Shown in pieces: positions 1 through 8,144 of a stretch of 18,209 bases of DNA (position 1 is its first letter; each line of letters opens with the position of its first letter). The notes below the pieces were generated by a model. That model was not told the origin of the DNA, ran no database searches, and saw only the letters and a program-made list of their open reading frames with translations. The stretch is from NCBI GenBank assembly GCA_964230965.1, contig CAXRJA010000040.1, positions 1 to 18,209 of the forward strand, in the 5' to 3' direction. Made by a program: the position numbers and the translations under genes. The DNA is from UBA8290 sp964230965. Lineage in GTDB: Bacteria > Bacillota_I > Bacilli_A > Acholeplasmatales > Acholeplasmataceae.

Positions 1-2
1 AT

Positions 3-1040
3 GCAACGAATGTTGCTTATCAATCGTTTGTTGGTGGACTTGTTGATTTTGATCCAACATCAGAAGCTTTTAAAGCAGAAGTGAAAAGTATGCTTCAATT
101 TTATGGAGACATGGGGATTTTGAAGTTTAGATTAGATGCTGCAAAACACTTTTTTGATAAACCCGGTTTAACAGCGATTGATACCAATGCAGGATTGTAT
201 ATACTAGAGTTTAAAGCATTCTTACAATCTGAATTTGGTGATGAAGCACATATTGTGTCAGAAGTATTTGAATATAATTACATTAGATATCCAAATTATG
301 TGCTTGGAACTGGATCGGTATTCAATTTTTACGGTGCGATGCATTTAGAACAAAAAGTAGGATTCCAATCATCACGATTTAATTTTGTATCCAGCTTAAG
401 ACAATTTTATGAAGCAATGAATGACGTACAACCCAATTATATCGATCATCTTTTTATTGGGAATCATGATATCGACCGACCTGCAACGAGAATTGCCAAT
501 ATAGATGCAAGAAAACAAACAGTAAAAGCAATGTATACATTACCAGGCAATATTTATCTTTATTATGGAGATGAATTAGATTTATTAGGTAGACGTCAAG
601 AAGGCGTGAATGTTCCTGGTTATGGTACTGCTTATGATGAATTTAGACGTACAGCGTTTTTATGGGGGGACGCTCAAGAAACATCTTGGTTTCCTGATGT
701 TCAAAACATCTCAACACCAAATGTAAATGAAGCCATGGATGATGAAGCCAGTATTTATCATGTGTATCAAACATTTATGCAATTACGTTTAAATTATCCT
801 GCACTGATGTTTGGTGATTTTACACCTTATGAAAATAATGATTATAATATTCAAGGGTTTTACCGAACATACCAAAATGGGGACCAAAAACAAACAATAC
901 TTGTGATGATTAATATTTCTCAACAAGCTTCAGAAATCATACTTCCCTCTATTTTAGAAACCATTTATGAAGATAATACATCCATGTTAGGTTTGGATGC
1001 ATATGGTGTTGGTATATATTTAATTGAAGAGGATCATTAA
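3..1040 (+). CDS. GH13 alpha-amylase-family glycosidase, 3' part (5' end outside window)
   Basis: This is an alpha-glucan hydrolase of family GH13. The frame is open from the left edge (first whole codon at 3), so the N-terminus, any signal peptide and GH13 region I lie upstream; 345 residues are visible. The three catalytic regions are intact: RLDAAKHFF holds the nucleophile Asp (codon at 135), VSEVFEYN the acid/base Glu (codon at 261), and FIGNHDIDR the stabilising Asp (codon at 468). After the barrel comes a short beta-rich C-terminal domain. The RLDAAKH form is typical of bacterial alpha-amylases and maltogenic or neopullulanase-type enzymes, but subfamily and product cannot be settled from this fragment. 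GTG 81 and ATG 90 are internal codons, because good GH13-like coding sequence continues upstream. The stop overlaps the start of the next gene by one base (TAATG), which suggests translational coupling. It may be extracellular like the neighbouring pullulanase, but this cannot be seen. Confidence 0.9.
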   Translation, partial: ATNVAYQSFVGGLVDFDPTSEAFKAEVKSMLQFYGDMGILKFRLDAAKHFFDKPGLTAIDTNAGLYILEFKAFLQSEFGDEAHIVSEVFEYNYIRYPNYVLGTGSVFNFYGAMHLEQKVGFQSSRFNFVSSLRQFYEAMNDVQPNYIDHLFIGNHDIDRPATRIANIDARKQTVKAMYTLPGNIYLYYGDELDLLGRRQEGVNVPGYGTAYDEFRRTAFLWGDAQETSWFPDVQNISTPNVNEAMDDEASIYHVYQTFMQLRLNYPALMFGDFTPYENNDYNIQGFYRTYQNGDQKQTILVMINISQQASEIILPSILETIYEDNTSMLGLDAYGVGIYLIEEDH

Positions 1041-1834
1041 TGTTTCTTTATCGTTACTTTAAACATGGATTTGATTATCCTAATGTATTTAAAAAACTTA
1101 TTCCAATCAATTTTAAAGTTATCTTATACTTTATCATCTTAACTTTTTTAACGGCGTTTCCACTGAATTATCAAATCATCAGAGAGGAAGGATTTAGATT
1201 AGATTTTATCGCTGAAAGTTTTCAACAATCATTTCCTTCTAATAAGATTGATTGTGAGATATCTTTTGCAGGAATTGTATGTGAAGATGACGTATATTTT
1301 CAACATGAAGGTGTCACCTACTATGTTGAAACATATGCTTCAAATAAAAACTATGATACGCAATCTGTGATATTATCAGAGGATAAAATTTATTATTTAC
1401 AAGGTGATAACATTTTAGAGTCTAGAGGATATCAAGGATTTTCTGATACTATCGATATGGGTAACCTTATTTTTAGTAACGAAGAAGAAAAAGCAATATT
1501 ATGGCAAGCTTTTGGAGAAGGTATTGAAGCATCTTTTGGATCGTATATTATTTTTAATGCGTTACTGACAAATACTGTCATTCAGTTTGTTATTCAGTTT
1601 ATATTTATTTTATTTTTATCATTTGTCGTTCAACTATTCAAATATCAGTTATCTTCATTTATGACGTATCAAGAAAGTTTAACATTTATCATTTGGATGA
1701 TGACATTACCAGCAGTATTATCGGTTGTGATTGCATTTATAGAACCTGTATTTGCAAGTGTGATTTATCAATTTATGGTTGGTATTGTAATTATGATTGT
1801 GATGCTTAAATATGGAAGAAAATATTACAGATAA
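1040..1834 (+). CDS. DUF1189 family membrane protein (YvdJ-like)
   Basis: This 264-residue membrane protein resembles the DUF1189 family, whose Bacillus subtilis member YvdJ lies in the maltodextrin cluster. Its biochemical role is unknown. Visible features are a short cytoplasmic N-terminus with the FKHGFDYPNVFKKL-type sequence common in the family, a first membrane helix at about 26-45, a hydrophilic extracytoplasmic part at about 46-165, and three C-terminal hydrophobic helices at about 170-200, 210-236 and 238-258. Two cysteines (72 and 81) in the outside part could form a disulfide. The ATG shares its A with the TAA of the amylase gene, and no strong ribosome site is needed if translation is coupled. 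The context (amylase before it, pullulanase and maltodextrin transporter after it) fits the B. subtilis association and supports a role in amylase secretion or maltodextrin use, but that is inference. Confidence 0.8.
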   Translation: MFLYRYFKHGFDYPNVFKKLIPINFKVILYFIILTFLTAFPLNYQIIREEGFRLDFIAESFQQSFPSNKIDCEISFAGIVCEDDVYFQHEGVTYYVETYASNKNYDTQSVILSEDKIYYLQGDNILESRGYQGFSDTIDMGNLIFSNEEEKAILWQAFGEGIEASFGSYIIFNALLTNTVIQFVIQFIFILFLSFVVQLFKYQLSSFMTYQESLTFIIWMMTLPAVLSVVIAFIEPVFASVIYQFMVGIVIMIVMLKYGRKYYR

Positions 1835-1862
1835 AAAAAGACCACATGATGTGGTCTTTTTA
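1835..1862. terminator. Bidirectional intrinsic terminator between convergent genes
   Basis: An A-run, then GACCAC, loop ATGAT, GTGGTC and a T-run form a strong hairpin (stem 1840-1845 with 1851-1856, extended by A-T pairs). It lies 1 base after the DUF1189 stop and 5 bases beyond the stop of the - strand pullulanase. Flanking A and T tracts give a U-tract in both directions, so it can end both convergent transcripts. Confidence 0.9.
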
Positions 1863-1867
1863 ATTGA

Positions 1868-4702
1868 TTAAGCTTGTTTTTTCTTCACTATAACAATGGC
1901 ACCAATAGAAATTAGTGACACTGCACCGACAGCAACACCGATCCAAAGAAGTACGTTTGAAGAGGATGGTATCGACGTAACAGAAGTTGGAGCCTCAAGT
2001 ATTTCAGTTGTTAATATCATAGTTGTTCTTGCTGGAACATATGCTTCTCCAGAAATAATATCTAATCCATTGATTGCATCACTATCACCTGTAAATGTTA
2101 ATACATGATAGTTTTTATTTTGAGGAAGCGTTACAGCAGTAAGACCTCCGGTTGGATTATGTCCACTATGAATCACAATCACTTCAGGGTCACTTACTTC
2201 CATGCCAACGATACGATACGCAATAGCACTATAGGTTTGATTTGTATCTAAAAATTGTAATCGACTATTGATGAGTTGTGGTTCTGTCATTCTAAAGTGT
2301 TCATAAGCTTTTCTAATGTAAATCAATGATTGATAATATTCAAAGACATCATTATATTGTGCTTTTCTATCCCAACGTAATTGATTGACACTATCAGGTG
2401 ATTCATAAGAGTTATGATCATATCCACCACCTTCAAGTGGTTTACTTCTCATGAATTCTGCACCAGCATGAATAAATGGTACACCTTGAGATGTGAATAC
2501 AATGGCATTTGCTTGTATTTGCATTTGTTTTAGTATTTCTATATCTCTTGTGACTGAGAATCCAGTAAGGACAAGTTTATCAAAAAGTGTATTATTGTCA
2601 TGTGCCGATGCATAATTGACAATTTTTTCAGGATCTATATGCCATGCACCAACATAATCAACATCGATGTGTTCTATCCCACCAACAATACCATATTTTA
2701 AGCCTTCGAAGTTTGCTGCTAATCCTTCACCTTGTAACCATGCACCATCTGCTGCATTAAATACAGAACCTTTTAATGCATCTCTTGTAACATCATTAAA
2801 TGCTGCAATATCTTTAAGATTGACGATATTATTTTTTCCAGCTTGTTCAGAAAGTGGAAGAGGAGAAGTGCCACCCATCCAAGGTTCACCATAAATTAAT
2901 ATTGTTGGATCAATATCATATAAATTCTCAGCAAGTGCATTCATTGTTTCAACATCATGAAGTGCCATGAGGTCAAAACGAAGTCCTGATAAATTATATT
3001 CTGTCACTAGAAACTCTGTTGAATCTACAATGAATTTTCGCATCATTGAGCGTTCTGAAGCCGTTTCATTTCCTGTACCAGAACCATTTGAGAATCCACC
3101 AGTTTCTGTTAAACGGTGATAATAACCAGGAACAAGTTGATGAAAATTAGACATCTCACTTGATCCAGTATGATTATACACAACGTCCATGATGACATGA
3201 ATGTCATAATTATGTAAACTTTGAACAAGTTGTTTGAATTCACGTACACGTGCACGTCCATCAAAAGGATTAGAAGAGTAAGTTCCCTCAAAGACGTTAA
3301 AGTGCATCGGCATATAACCCCAGTTAAACAAGTTGTCATATAAAGGATTTGTTGCAAATTCAACTTCATCAACATAACCAAAATCAGCAATCGGAAGAAG
3401 ATGCACAGCATTCACACCTAAATCTCTGATGTGATCAAGTCCTGTTGAAACGGTGACACCATTACGATCTGTATAAGTTGTGCCTTTTTCTGCAACACCT
3501 AAAAACTTCCCACGGTAAGACTCAGTACCAGTCCAAGAACTGTGAGTGGTTAAATCTCTTACGTGTAATTCATAAATAATATAGTCAGTATTGTTTGAAA
3601 CATTTTTTGGACGTGAGTTATATTCCCATCCTTCTGGATTAAGTGCATCAAAATTCACAATCATAGATCTTAAAGCATTCGCACCAGCTGAATATGCATA
3701 AGGGTCAGTTGTTTCAACAACAATACCACCATTATTAACACTAAACGTATAGTATTTGAAATCGTAATCACCTGATAGACGAACTTCCCATGCACCATTT
3801 TCAATACGTGTCATGGTATGTGTTTCAGCAGGGTCTAATTCTAATGATGGTTCGCCTTGATCATTATATTCAGGGTGACCTTGGTTATAAATGTTTAATG
3901 TAAGGTCACTTGCAAGTGGTGCCCATACACGAATGATGGTGTCATCACCATCAAAGCTTACACCCAAGTCACCTTCATAAGTATAGAGTGCTTCAAATGC
4001 AGTTGTATCATAAATTTTTTCTAGAGACACTGTTTTATTAGCTGTTTGATTATTGCTAAATGTAACTTCTACAGTATAAGTCTTATCAATGGCAAAATCT
4101 CCACTAATATTAAATGTTTTTGAATTCGCTGTACCTGTAAGTAATGGATTATTTGAACCGTTTTCATAAACTACGTAATTTGTTACAGTACCCGTTGCAG
4201 AGACTTGGACTTGATACATCGGACCCGAAGGGACAAAATTTGCTTGTAAAATACGATCTCTATAATCTGGTATGTTATTATCCAAATCAGCTTGAGAGGT
4301 ACCAATATTGATATCTTGTTCAACAAAATAAGCGTGCCCACGTCCATTTTCTACAATTTCAACATCGGCTAAATCAATGAAACGATCCCCACCAATTTCT
4401 CGGTAACCATTCCAACCACCTTGTTTAATAATGACACCAATCCGAGTTGCTCCAGGATACTCCGTGACTAAGTCGATATCGTAGTAAACACCGTATTCAT
4501 CTTTATTTGTGGCTGTAAAATCCCATTGTTTGCCACCTCTGGCAACAGGTAAGTTTTCCCAAACCCACATGTTAAAACCAGTGTATGTATCATCATAGCG
4601 ATAGTAGTACACTCTTAGAGTTGTTAAATCATCATTAGCATATGTATCCACTGATAAAAGTGGAATCATAAGCAAGGTTAAAAGTATAAATATTTTTTTC
4701 AT
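1868..4702 (-). CDS. pulA: Secreted type I pullulanase with CBM41, CBM48 and a C-terminal membrane anchor
   Basis: Extracellular debranching enzyme that hydrolyses alpha-1,6 links in pullulan, starch or glycogen; 944 residues. Order of parts: signal peptide 1-22 (cut likely after TYA), CBM41-type starch-binding domain about 28-130, an Ig-like/pullulanase N domain about 160-230, CBM48 about 240-345, GH13 barrel about 370-800, C-terminal beta domain about 810-900, and a hydrophobic helix 917-939 followed by KKKQA. The pullulanase signature is present as FNWGYMP (459-465). Region I is DVVYNHT (506-512), the nucleophile is Asp577 in GLRFDLMA, the acid/base is Glu606 in IYGEPW, and Asp702 lies in ASAHDNNTLF. 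All are intact. The C-terminal helix with a basic tail and no LPXTG suggests direct membrane anchoring on the outer face. AGGAGG sits a few bases before the ATG. The gene is transcribed divergently from the transporter operon and shares its control region. Confidence 0.95.
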   Translation of the reverse strand: MKKIFILLTLLMIPLLSVDTYANDDLTTLRVYYYRYDDTYTGFNMWVWENLPVARGGKQWDFTATNKDEYGVYYDIDLVTEYPGATRIGVIIKQGGWNGYREIGGDRFIDLADVEIVENGRGHAYFVEQDINIGTSQADLDNNIPDYRDRILQANFVPSGPMYQVQVSATGTVTNYVVYENGSNNPLLTGTANSKTFNISGDFAIDKTYTVEVTFSNNQTANKTVSLEKIYDTTAFEALYTYEGDLGVSFDGDDTIIRVWAPLASDLTLNIYNQGHPEYNDQGEPSLELDPAETHTMTRIENGAWEVRLSGDYDFKYYTFSVNNGGIVVETTDPYAYSAGANALRSMIVNFDALNPEGWEYNSRPKNVSNNTDYIIYELHVRDLTTHSSWTGTESYRGKFLGVAEKGTTYTDRNGVTVSTGLDHIRDLGVNAVHLLPIADFGYVDEVEFATNPLYDNLFNWGYMPMHFNVFEGTYSSNPFDGRARVREFKQLVQSLHNYDIHVIMDVVYNHTGSSEMSNFHQLVPGYYHRLTETGGFSNGSGTGNETASERSMMRKFIVDSTEFLVTEYNLSGLRFDLMALHDVETMNALAENLYDIDPTILIYGEPWMGGTSPLPLSEQAGKNNIVNLKDIAAFNDVTRDALKGSVFNAADGAWLQGEGLAANFEGLKYGIVGGIEHIDVDYVGAWHIDPEKIVNYASAHDNNTLFDKLVLTGFSVTRDIEILKQMQIQANAIVFTSQGVPFIHAGAEFMRSKPLEGGGYDHNSYESPDSVNQLRWDRKAQYNDVFEYYQSLIYIRKAYEHFRMTEPQLINSRLQFLDTNQTYSAIAYRIVGMEVSDPEVIVIHSGHNPTGGLTAVTLPQNKNYHVLTFTGDSDAINGLDIISGEAYVPARTTMILTTEILEAPTSVTSIPSSSNVLLWIGVAVGAVSLISIGAIVIVKKKQA

Positions 4703-4742
4703 GAAATCCTCCTACATAATCAATATTAACATGTAATAATAT

Positions 4743-4764
4743 CTTTTATAAAATTTTATAAAAG
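4743..4764. repeat. 22-bp perfect palindrome in divergent control region
   Basis: The half-site CTTTTATAAAA is followed directly by its exact reverse complement, giving a 22-bp perfect inverted repeat centred between 4753 and 4754. It lies in the probable 5' leader or promoter of the - strand pullulanase, about 40 bp from its ATG. It holds TATAAA-like -10 candidates on both strands. It could be an operator for a dimeric regulator, or only AT-rich promoter sequence that is palindromic by chance. The shorter form CTTTTATAAA recurs just before the ribosome site of the 4891 gene. Confidence 0.5.
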
Positions 4765-4775
4765 TGATTACATTA

Positions 4776-4789
4776 TGCAATCGGTTTCA
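4776..4789. promoter_or_regulatory. cre/MalR-like operator 1
   Basis: TGCAATCGGTTTCA fits the catabolite-responsive/LacI-family consensus TGWAANCGNTNWCA at 10 of the 11 constrained positions, with the only mismatch at the third base. The central CG stands out in this AT-rich spacer. CcpA and the LacI-type maltose regulators (MalR) bind operators of this form, so either could act here. Placed between the two divergent start codons, it could control both the pullulanase and the transporter operon. Confidence 0.65.
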
Positions 4790-4804
4790 CAAAATATAAA
4801 AATA

Positions 4805-4818
4805 ATAAAGCGTTTACA
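4805..4818. promoter_or_regulatory. cre/MalR-like operator 2
   Basis: ATAAAGCGTTTACA matches TGWAANCGNTNWCA at 9 of 11 constrained positions (mismatches at the first two). On the opposite strand it reads TGTAAACGCTTTAT, a good half-site. It overlaps or abuts the expected -35 region of the rightward promoter, a position suited to repression. Its centre is 29 bp from the centre of operator 1, so two dimers could bind side by side. Confidence 0.55.
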
Positions 4819-4845
4819 TATTTTAACATTTTGTGTTAATATAAT
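4813..4845 (+). promoter_or_regulatory. Probable promoter of the starch-binding/transporter operon
   Basis: TATAAT at 4840-4845 is a consensus -10 box 46 bases before the ATG at 4891. The best -35-like hexamer, TTTACA at 4813-4818, is 21 bases away, longer than the usual 17, so the -35 contact may be weak or activator-assisted. TATAAA at 4848-4853 is an alternative -10. The start codon is preceded by a strong AGGAGG (4881-4886). Confidence 0.5.
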
Positions 4846-4890
4846 CTTATAAAAATAAAAGAAACAATCTTTTATAAATAGGAGGAAACA

Positions 4891-6747
4891 ATGAAGAAAG
4901 GATTACTCGCTTTATTACTTGTAGCGGTATCTGCACTTACATTTGGTATTAGTGCATTTGGTGCTGGAACAGGTAATTTAGTTATCCACTTTCAAGCATG
5001 GAGTGGAGAATACGATGATCTAGGTAATCATACTTGGGCACCTGGCTTAAGCCCTCGAGTACGTGATGGCGTAGATGATTTCGGAGCTTACTGGCAATAC
5101 AATGATATTCCTGTAGGTACTGAAGTTCCGTTTATTGCTGTTTATTGGGCAAACGGCGGACAAGATTGGAACAGAAAATTAACAGATGATGTTTTCATTC
5201 CGGCAAGTGCAATTCAAGAAGATAAAACAGTACATGTTTACATTTTTGAAGGTAAATTCGGAAACGGAAATGCAAATGTTTATGTTGCTGATCCAAATAC
5301 ACACAATGTATTAGCTGTGTATTATGATCCAGCTGGCGCATATGAAGAAACATTAGGTATCCATGGTTGGGGTTGGACGTATGAAGATGATGCTGAAATT
5401 GGTGCTTCACAATGGGGTACACCTTCTCAACTTTTCAGTGCAGCTGGTAGATCAGAAGCGAACATTGATGTATGGGGTATGATGTTATCTGCTAAAGAGA
5501 CATGGGCAGGATTCTTAGTGTATGCAGGCGATGATGCAACTAAGAAAACTGGCGATATCAATGACAGTAATTTTATCACAAATAAAGAAGCTGGTGCAGT
5601 AAACATCGTGTATATCGTCAATGCAGGCGATGGTGTTACAAACAACTCAAATATCTTTACATTATCAGAAGATTTTAGAGATGAAGCCTTCAGTTTTAAA
5701 TTATTGCCATTCTCTCCAGAAGAAATGTCTGGAACATATGCAATTGATCCTAGAACTCTAGTTGTTAAAACAAGTTCAGCAGTTGCATCACCTTATGCTG
5801 AAGCTGAAAATGATGAAGAACGTCTTGCAGCTGAAGCTTTAATTACTAGTTGGTTTGAAATTAAAGAAGATTTAGGTAATGGTCAATTCGGAGAAGCTTT
5901 AGAAATTGAGCGTGTTGACTTTGGTAAAACTAATACAACTTTAAATACCTTTGTAATTGCATTGGCAGAAGGTAGTGAATTAGACAATACAAAAGATTAT
6001 GAAGTTTTCTTTGATACAATGTATCCACAAGATTTAGAAACTGCAAAAGATGTTACAGTAACCTTAAATGTTACAGTTCCTGAAAATACACCTTCAGATG
6101 CAGTGATTAGTTTAGGTGCTTCATTTGGTGGTTGGTCACCTGATAATGCAGCATGGGCTGCAACAAAACAATCTGATGGTACATATTCAATTACATTTAC
6201 AATTAGTGTCACTGCTGCTTACTCAACTCATGAGTATAAATGGACACAAGGTTCATGGGCAATTGGTGAAAACTTAGCTTCAGGTAACCGTTCATTTGTG
6301 TTATCTAATGATATGGATTCTGTTGAATTTGATGATGTCGTATTAGCTTGGGATAATGATGCTGATGCTGCAGATACAAAATATGCTGCAACATCTAGAA
6401 CAGTTTTCGTACCTACAAATGCTTCTGCATCATTAGCATTAGACTTAGATACTGAAGCGCCTGTATTAACATTCGTTTCTCCTTTATCATTCGTTGGTAA
6501 AGAAGCAGCTGATAGAATTATTGAAGTACCTTGGGGACAACCATTTGATCAATCATTATTCCCACGTTATTCTGTAACAGATAACCGTGATGGTGATATT
6601 ACATCATTTGTATTCGTGCCAAAAGGTGAGATGTCAGTATTAAATACAGCTGAAGAAGGCGACTATGTGATTATGTTACAAGTTGAAGATAAATGGGGTA
6701 ATGTTACTCAAGAAACATTTATCTTTAGAGTCGTGAAAGGCGAATAA
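4891..6747 (+). CDS. Secreted non-catalytic multi-module starch-binding protein
   Basis: A 618-residue exported protein with no visible enzyme domain. The signal peptide is about 1-24 (hydrophobic LLALLLVAVSALTFGISAFG). Two tandem CBM41/PUD-like modules follow at about 28-133 and 138-258; both are rich in Trp and Tyr, the second with HGWGWTYEDD and VWGMMLSAKETWAGF. An Ig-like segment resembling pullulanase N domains lies at about 265-385. A CBM20/X25-like starch-binding module lies at about 386-490 (ASFGGWSPDN, then EYKWTQGSWAIG and NR). An Ig/HYR-like module lies at about 520-616 (DTEAPVLTFVSP, VTDNRDGDIT, VEDKWGNVTQ). No lipobox, C-terminal helix or LPXTG is present, so the attachment mode is unclear; an uncleaved signal could hold it. 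It is the first gene of the operon and precedes the maltodextrin-binding lipoprotein by 12 bases, which fits a role in capturing starch or dextrin for import. Module names are from sequence pattern only and no homologue is claimed. Confidence 0.85.
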   Translation: MKKGLLALLLVAVSALTFGISAFGAGTGNLVIHFQAWSGEYDDLGNHTWAPGLSPRVRDGVDDFGAYWQYNDIPVGTEVPFIAVYWANGGQDWNRKLTDDVFIPASAIQEDKTVHVYIFEGKFGNGNANVYVADPNTHNVLAVYYDPAGAYEETLGIHGWGWTYEDDAEIGASQWGTPSQLFSAAGRSEANIDVWGMMLSAKETWAGFLVYAGDDATKKTGDINDSNFITNKEAGAVNIVYIVNAGDGVTNNSNIFTLSEDFRDEAFSFKLLPFSPEEMSGTYAIDPRTLVVKTSSAVASPYAEAENDEERLAAEALITSWFEIKEDLGNGQFGEALEIERVDFGKTNTTLNTFVIALAEGSELDNTKDYEVFFDTMYPQDLETAKDVTVTLNVTVPENTPSDAVISLGASFGGWSPDNAAWAATKQSDGTYSITFTISVTAAYSTHEYKWTQGSWAIGENLASGNRSFVLSNDMDSVEFDDVVLAWDNDADAADTKYAATSRTVFVPTNASASLALDLDTEAPVLTFVSPLSFVGKEAADRIIEVPWGQPFDQSLFPRYSVTDNRDGDITSFVFVPKGEMSVLNTAEEGDYVIMLQVEDKWGNVTQETFIFRVVKGE

Positions 6748-6759
6748 GGAGGATAAATC

Positions 6760-8112
6760 ATGAAAAAAATTATATTATTATTTATTGCTTTAGCATCCAT
6801 ATTCACATTAGCGGCTTGTGGTGAAACAGTTGAAAATAATGGTGAAATAATAGACTTTGGTGATATTCTAGTACCTTCAACTTCTATTCGTGTATGGATG
6901 GATGATGAAAATGGCGAATATATGGCTGCAGTCATTGAAGAATTTAACAAAGTGTATCCTAATATCGTCGTTGAATTCCAACACATGGGTTCAGTAGATG
7001 CACGTGAATTGTTAAAAACATTTGGACCTTCTGGTAATGGTGCAGATATCTTCCAATTTCCTCATGATCAACTTGCACAAGCAGTCTTAGAAGATTTAGT
7101 ATTACCTTTACCAAATAGTTTAAAAACATCATTAGAAGGTCGTTCAAATCAACTTGGTTTAGATATTGCGACATTATCTTATGATGAAACAAATGGTTCA
7201 TTTGATCCTACATCTGCAAATGCTGTAGAAAGCTTATTTGCAGTACCGCTATCATTAGAATCTGTTGGGTTATTCTACAATAAAGATTTAGTAGATACAC
7301 CTGCAACAACAATGGAAGCATTACTTGCAGCTGGTGCAACTTGGAATGCAACATTAACATTAGATGAAACTGATGATCCTGCAAGAACTAATGCTGAGGC
7401 TGGTTATTTCTACTTAGGTACAACTTCTCATTGGGCAGATTCATACTTTATGCAACCATTTTATAGTGCATTTGGATTTACCCCATTTGGACCAAACTTA
7501 GACGATCCTAGTGCTGTTGGATATGCAAATGCTGTAAGTGCATTAACATTCTTTGAAAACGACCTTAAACCAGTCGTTGCTGGATCAGGACAAACAGATT
7601 CAACAAGTGGTGCAGCAAACTTTGAAGCTGGTAACATTCCTTATGTTATTGGTGGACCATGGAACCATGAAGCATTCTTAAATGCAGGTGTTAACTATGG
7701 TGTTGCACCAATGCCTACAATCAACGGACAAGCAATGAACACATTTGCTGGTGCAATGATGGCAGCAGTCTACAAATATTCAGATAATTCAGAAGATGCA
7801 ATTAAATTTGTTGAATTCTTAACATCTGACATTGCAATGGAACTTATGTATGAATATAAAACTAAACTTCCAGCGTTAGAAAGTGATTTATTACCTAATA
7901 TCGCTGGTGTATCTGAAAATGAATTGTTACTTGCAATGGCTGAACAATTAAAAACTTCAGTTCCAATGCCTACAATTCCTCAAGTAACTTACTATTGGGG
8001 ACCAGGTGAAACAATGATTAAAGACGTATGGAACAATGATGTTGATCCTGCAACTGCAGCAGCAACAGCTGAACAATCATACCGCGTACGTTCTGGTTTA
8101 GCGAATCAATAA
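6760..8112 (+). CDS. malE: Maltodextrin-type ABC transporter substrate-binding lipoprotein
   Basis: Extracytoplasmic solute-binding protein, 450 residues, family 1 type (MalE/MdxE). The N-terminus is a lipoprotein signal ending in the lipobox LAAC, with the lipidated cysteine at 20, as expected for tethering outside a cell with a single membrane. The mature part shows the family pattern: IRVWMDDENGEYMAAVIEEF near the start, PNIVVEFQHMG, GADIFQFPHDQLAQAV, a hinge sequence AVPLSLESVGLFYNKDLV and, further on, IPYVIGGPWN. Aromatic residues such as W195, W225, W301 and W413 could stack on sugar. AGGAGG lies 7 bases before the ATG and overlaps the end of the preceding gene's spacer. Sugar specificity is inferred from the neighbours (pullulanases, phosphorylase, starch-binding protein); a maltodextrin rather than another oligosaccharide is the best reading. 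Confidence 0.9.
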   Translation: MKKIILLFIALASIFTLAACGETVENNGEIIDFGDILVPSTSIRVWMDDENGEYMAAVIEEFNKVYPNIVVEFQHMGSVDARELLKTFGPSGNGADIFQFPHDQLAQAVLEDLVLPLPNSLKTSLEGRSNQLGLDIATLSYDETNGSFDPTSANAVESLFAVPLSLESVGLFYNKDLVDTPATTMEALLAAGATWNATLTLDETDDPARTNAEAGYFYLGTTSHWADSYFMQPFYSAFGFTPFGPNLDDPSAVGYANAVSALTFFENDLKPVVAGSGQTDSTSGAANFEAGNIPYVIGGPWNHEAFLNAGVNYGVAPMPTINGQAMNTFAGAMMAAVYKYSDNSEDAIKFVEFLTSDIAMELMYEYKTKLPALESDLLPNIAGVSENELLLAMAEQLKTSVPMPTIPQVTYYWGPGETMIKDVWNNDVDPATAAATAEQSYRVRSGLANQ

Positions 8113-8144
8113 TAATTATTGATTTTAAACATTTTGATATACTT

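Noticed and set aside
81..1040. GTG at 81 as the true start of the first GH13 gene
   Set aside because: In-frame GH13-like coding sequence continues to the left edge, and no ribosome site precedes the GTG; the gene is simply cut by the window.
3109..3411. A 100-codon open frame on the - strand inside the secreted pullulanase gene
   Set aside because: It is out of frame within a clearly coding GH13 region, has no recognisable domain and lacks a ribosome site. Similar short frames at 1896-2108, 2667-2894, 5195-5422, 5427-5645, 5997-6212, 6708-6986, 6959-7201 and 16980-17195 were dropped for the same reason.
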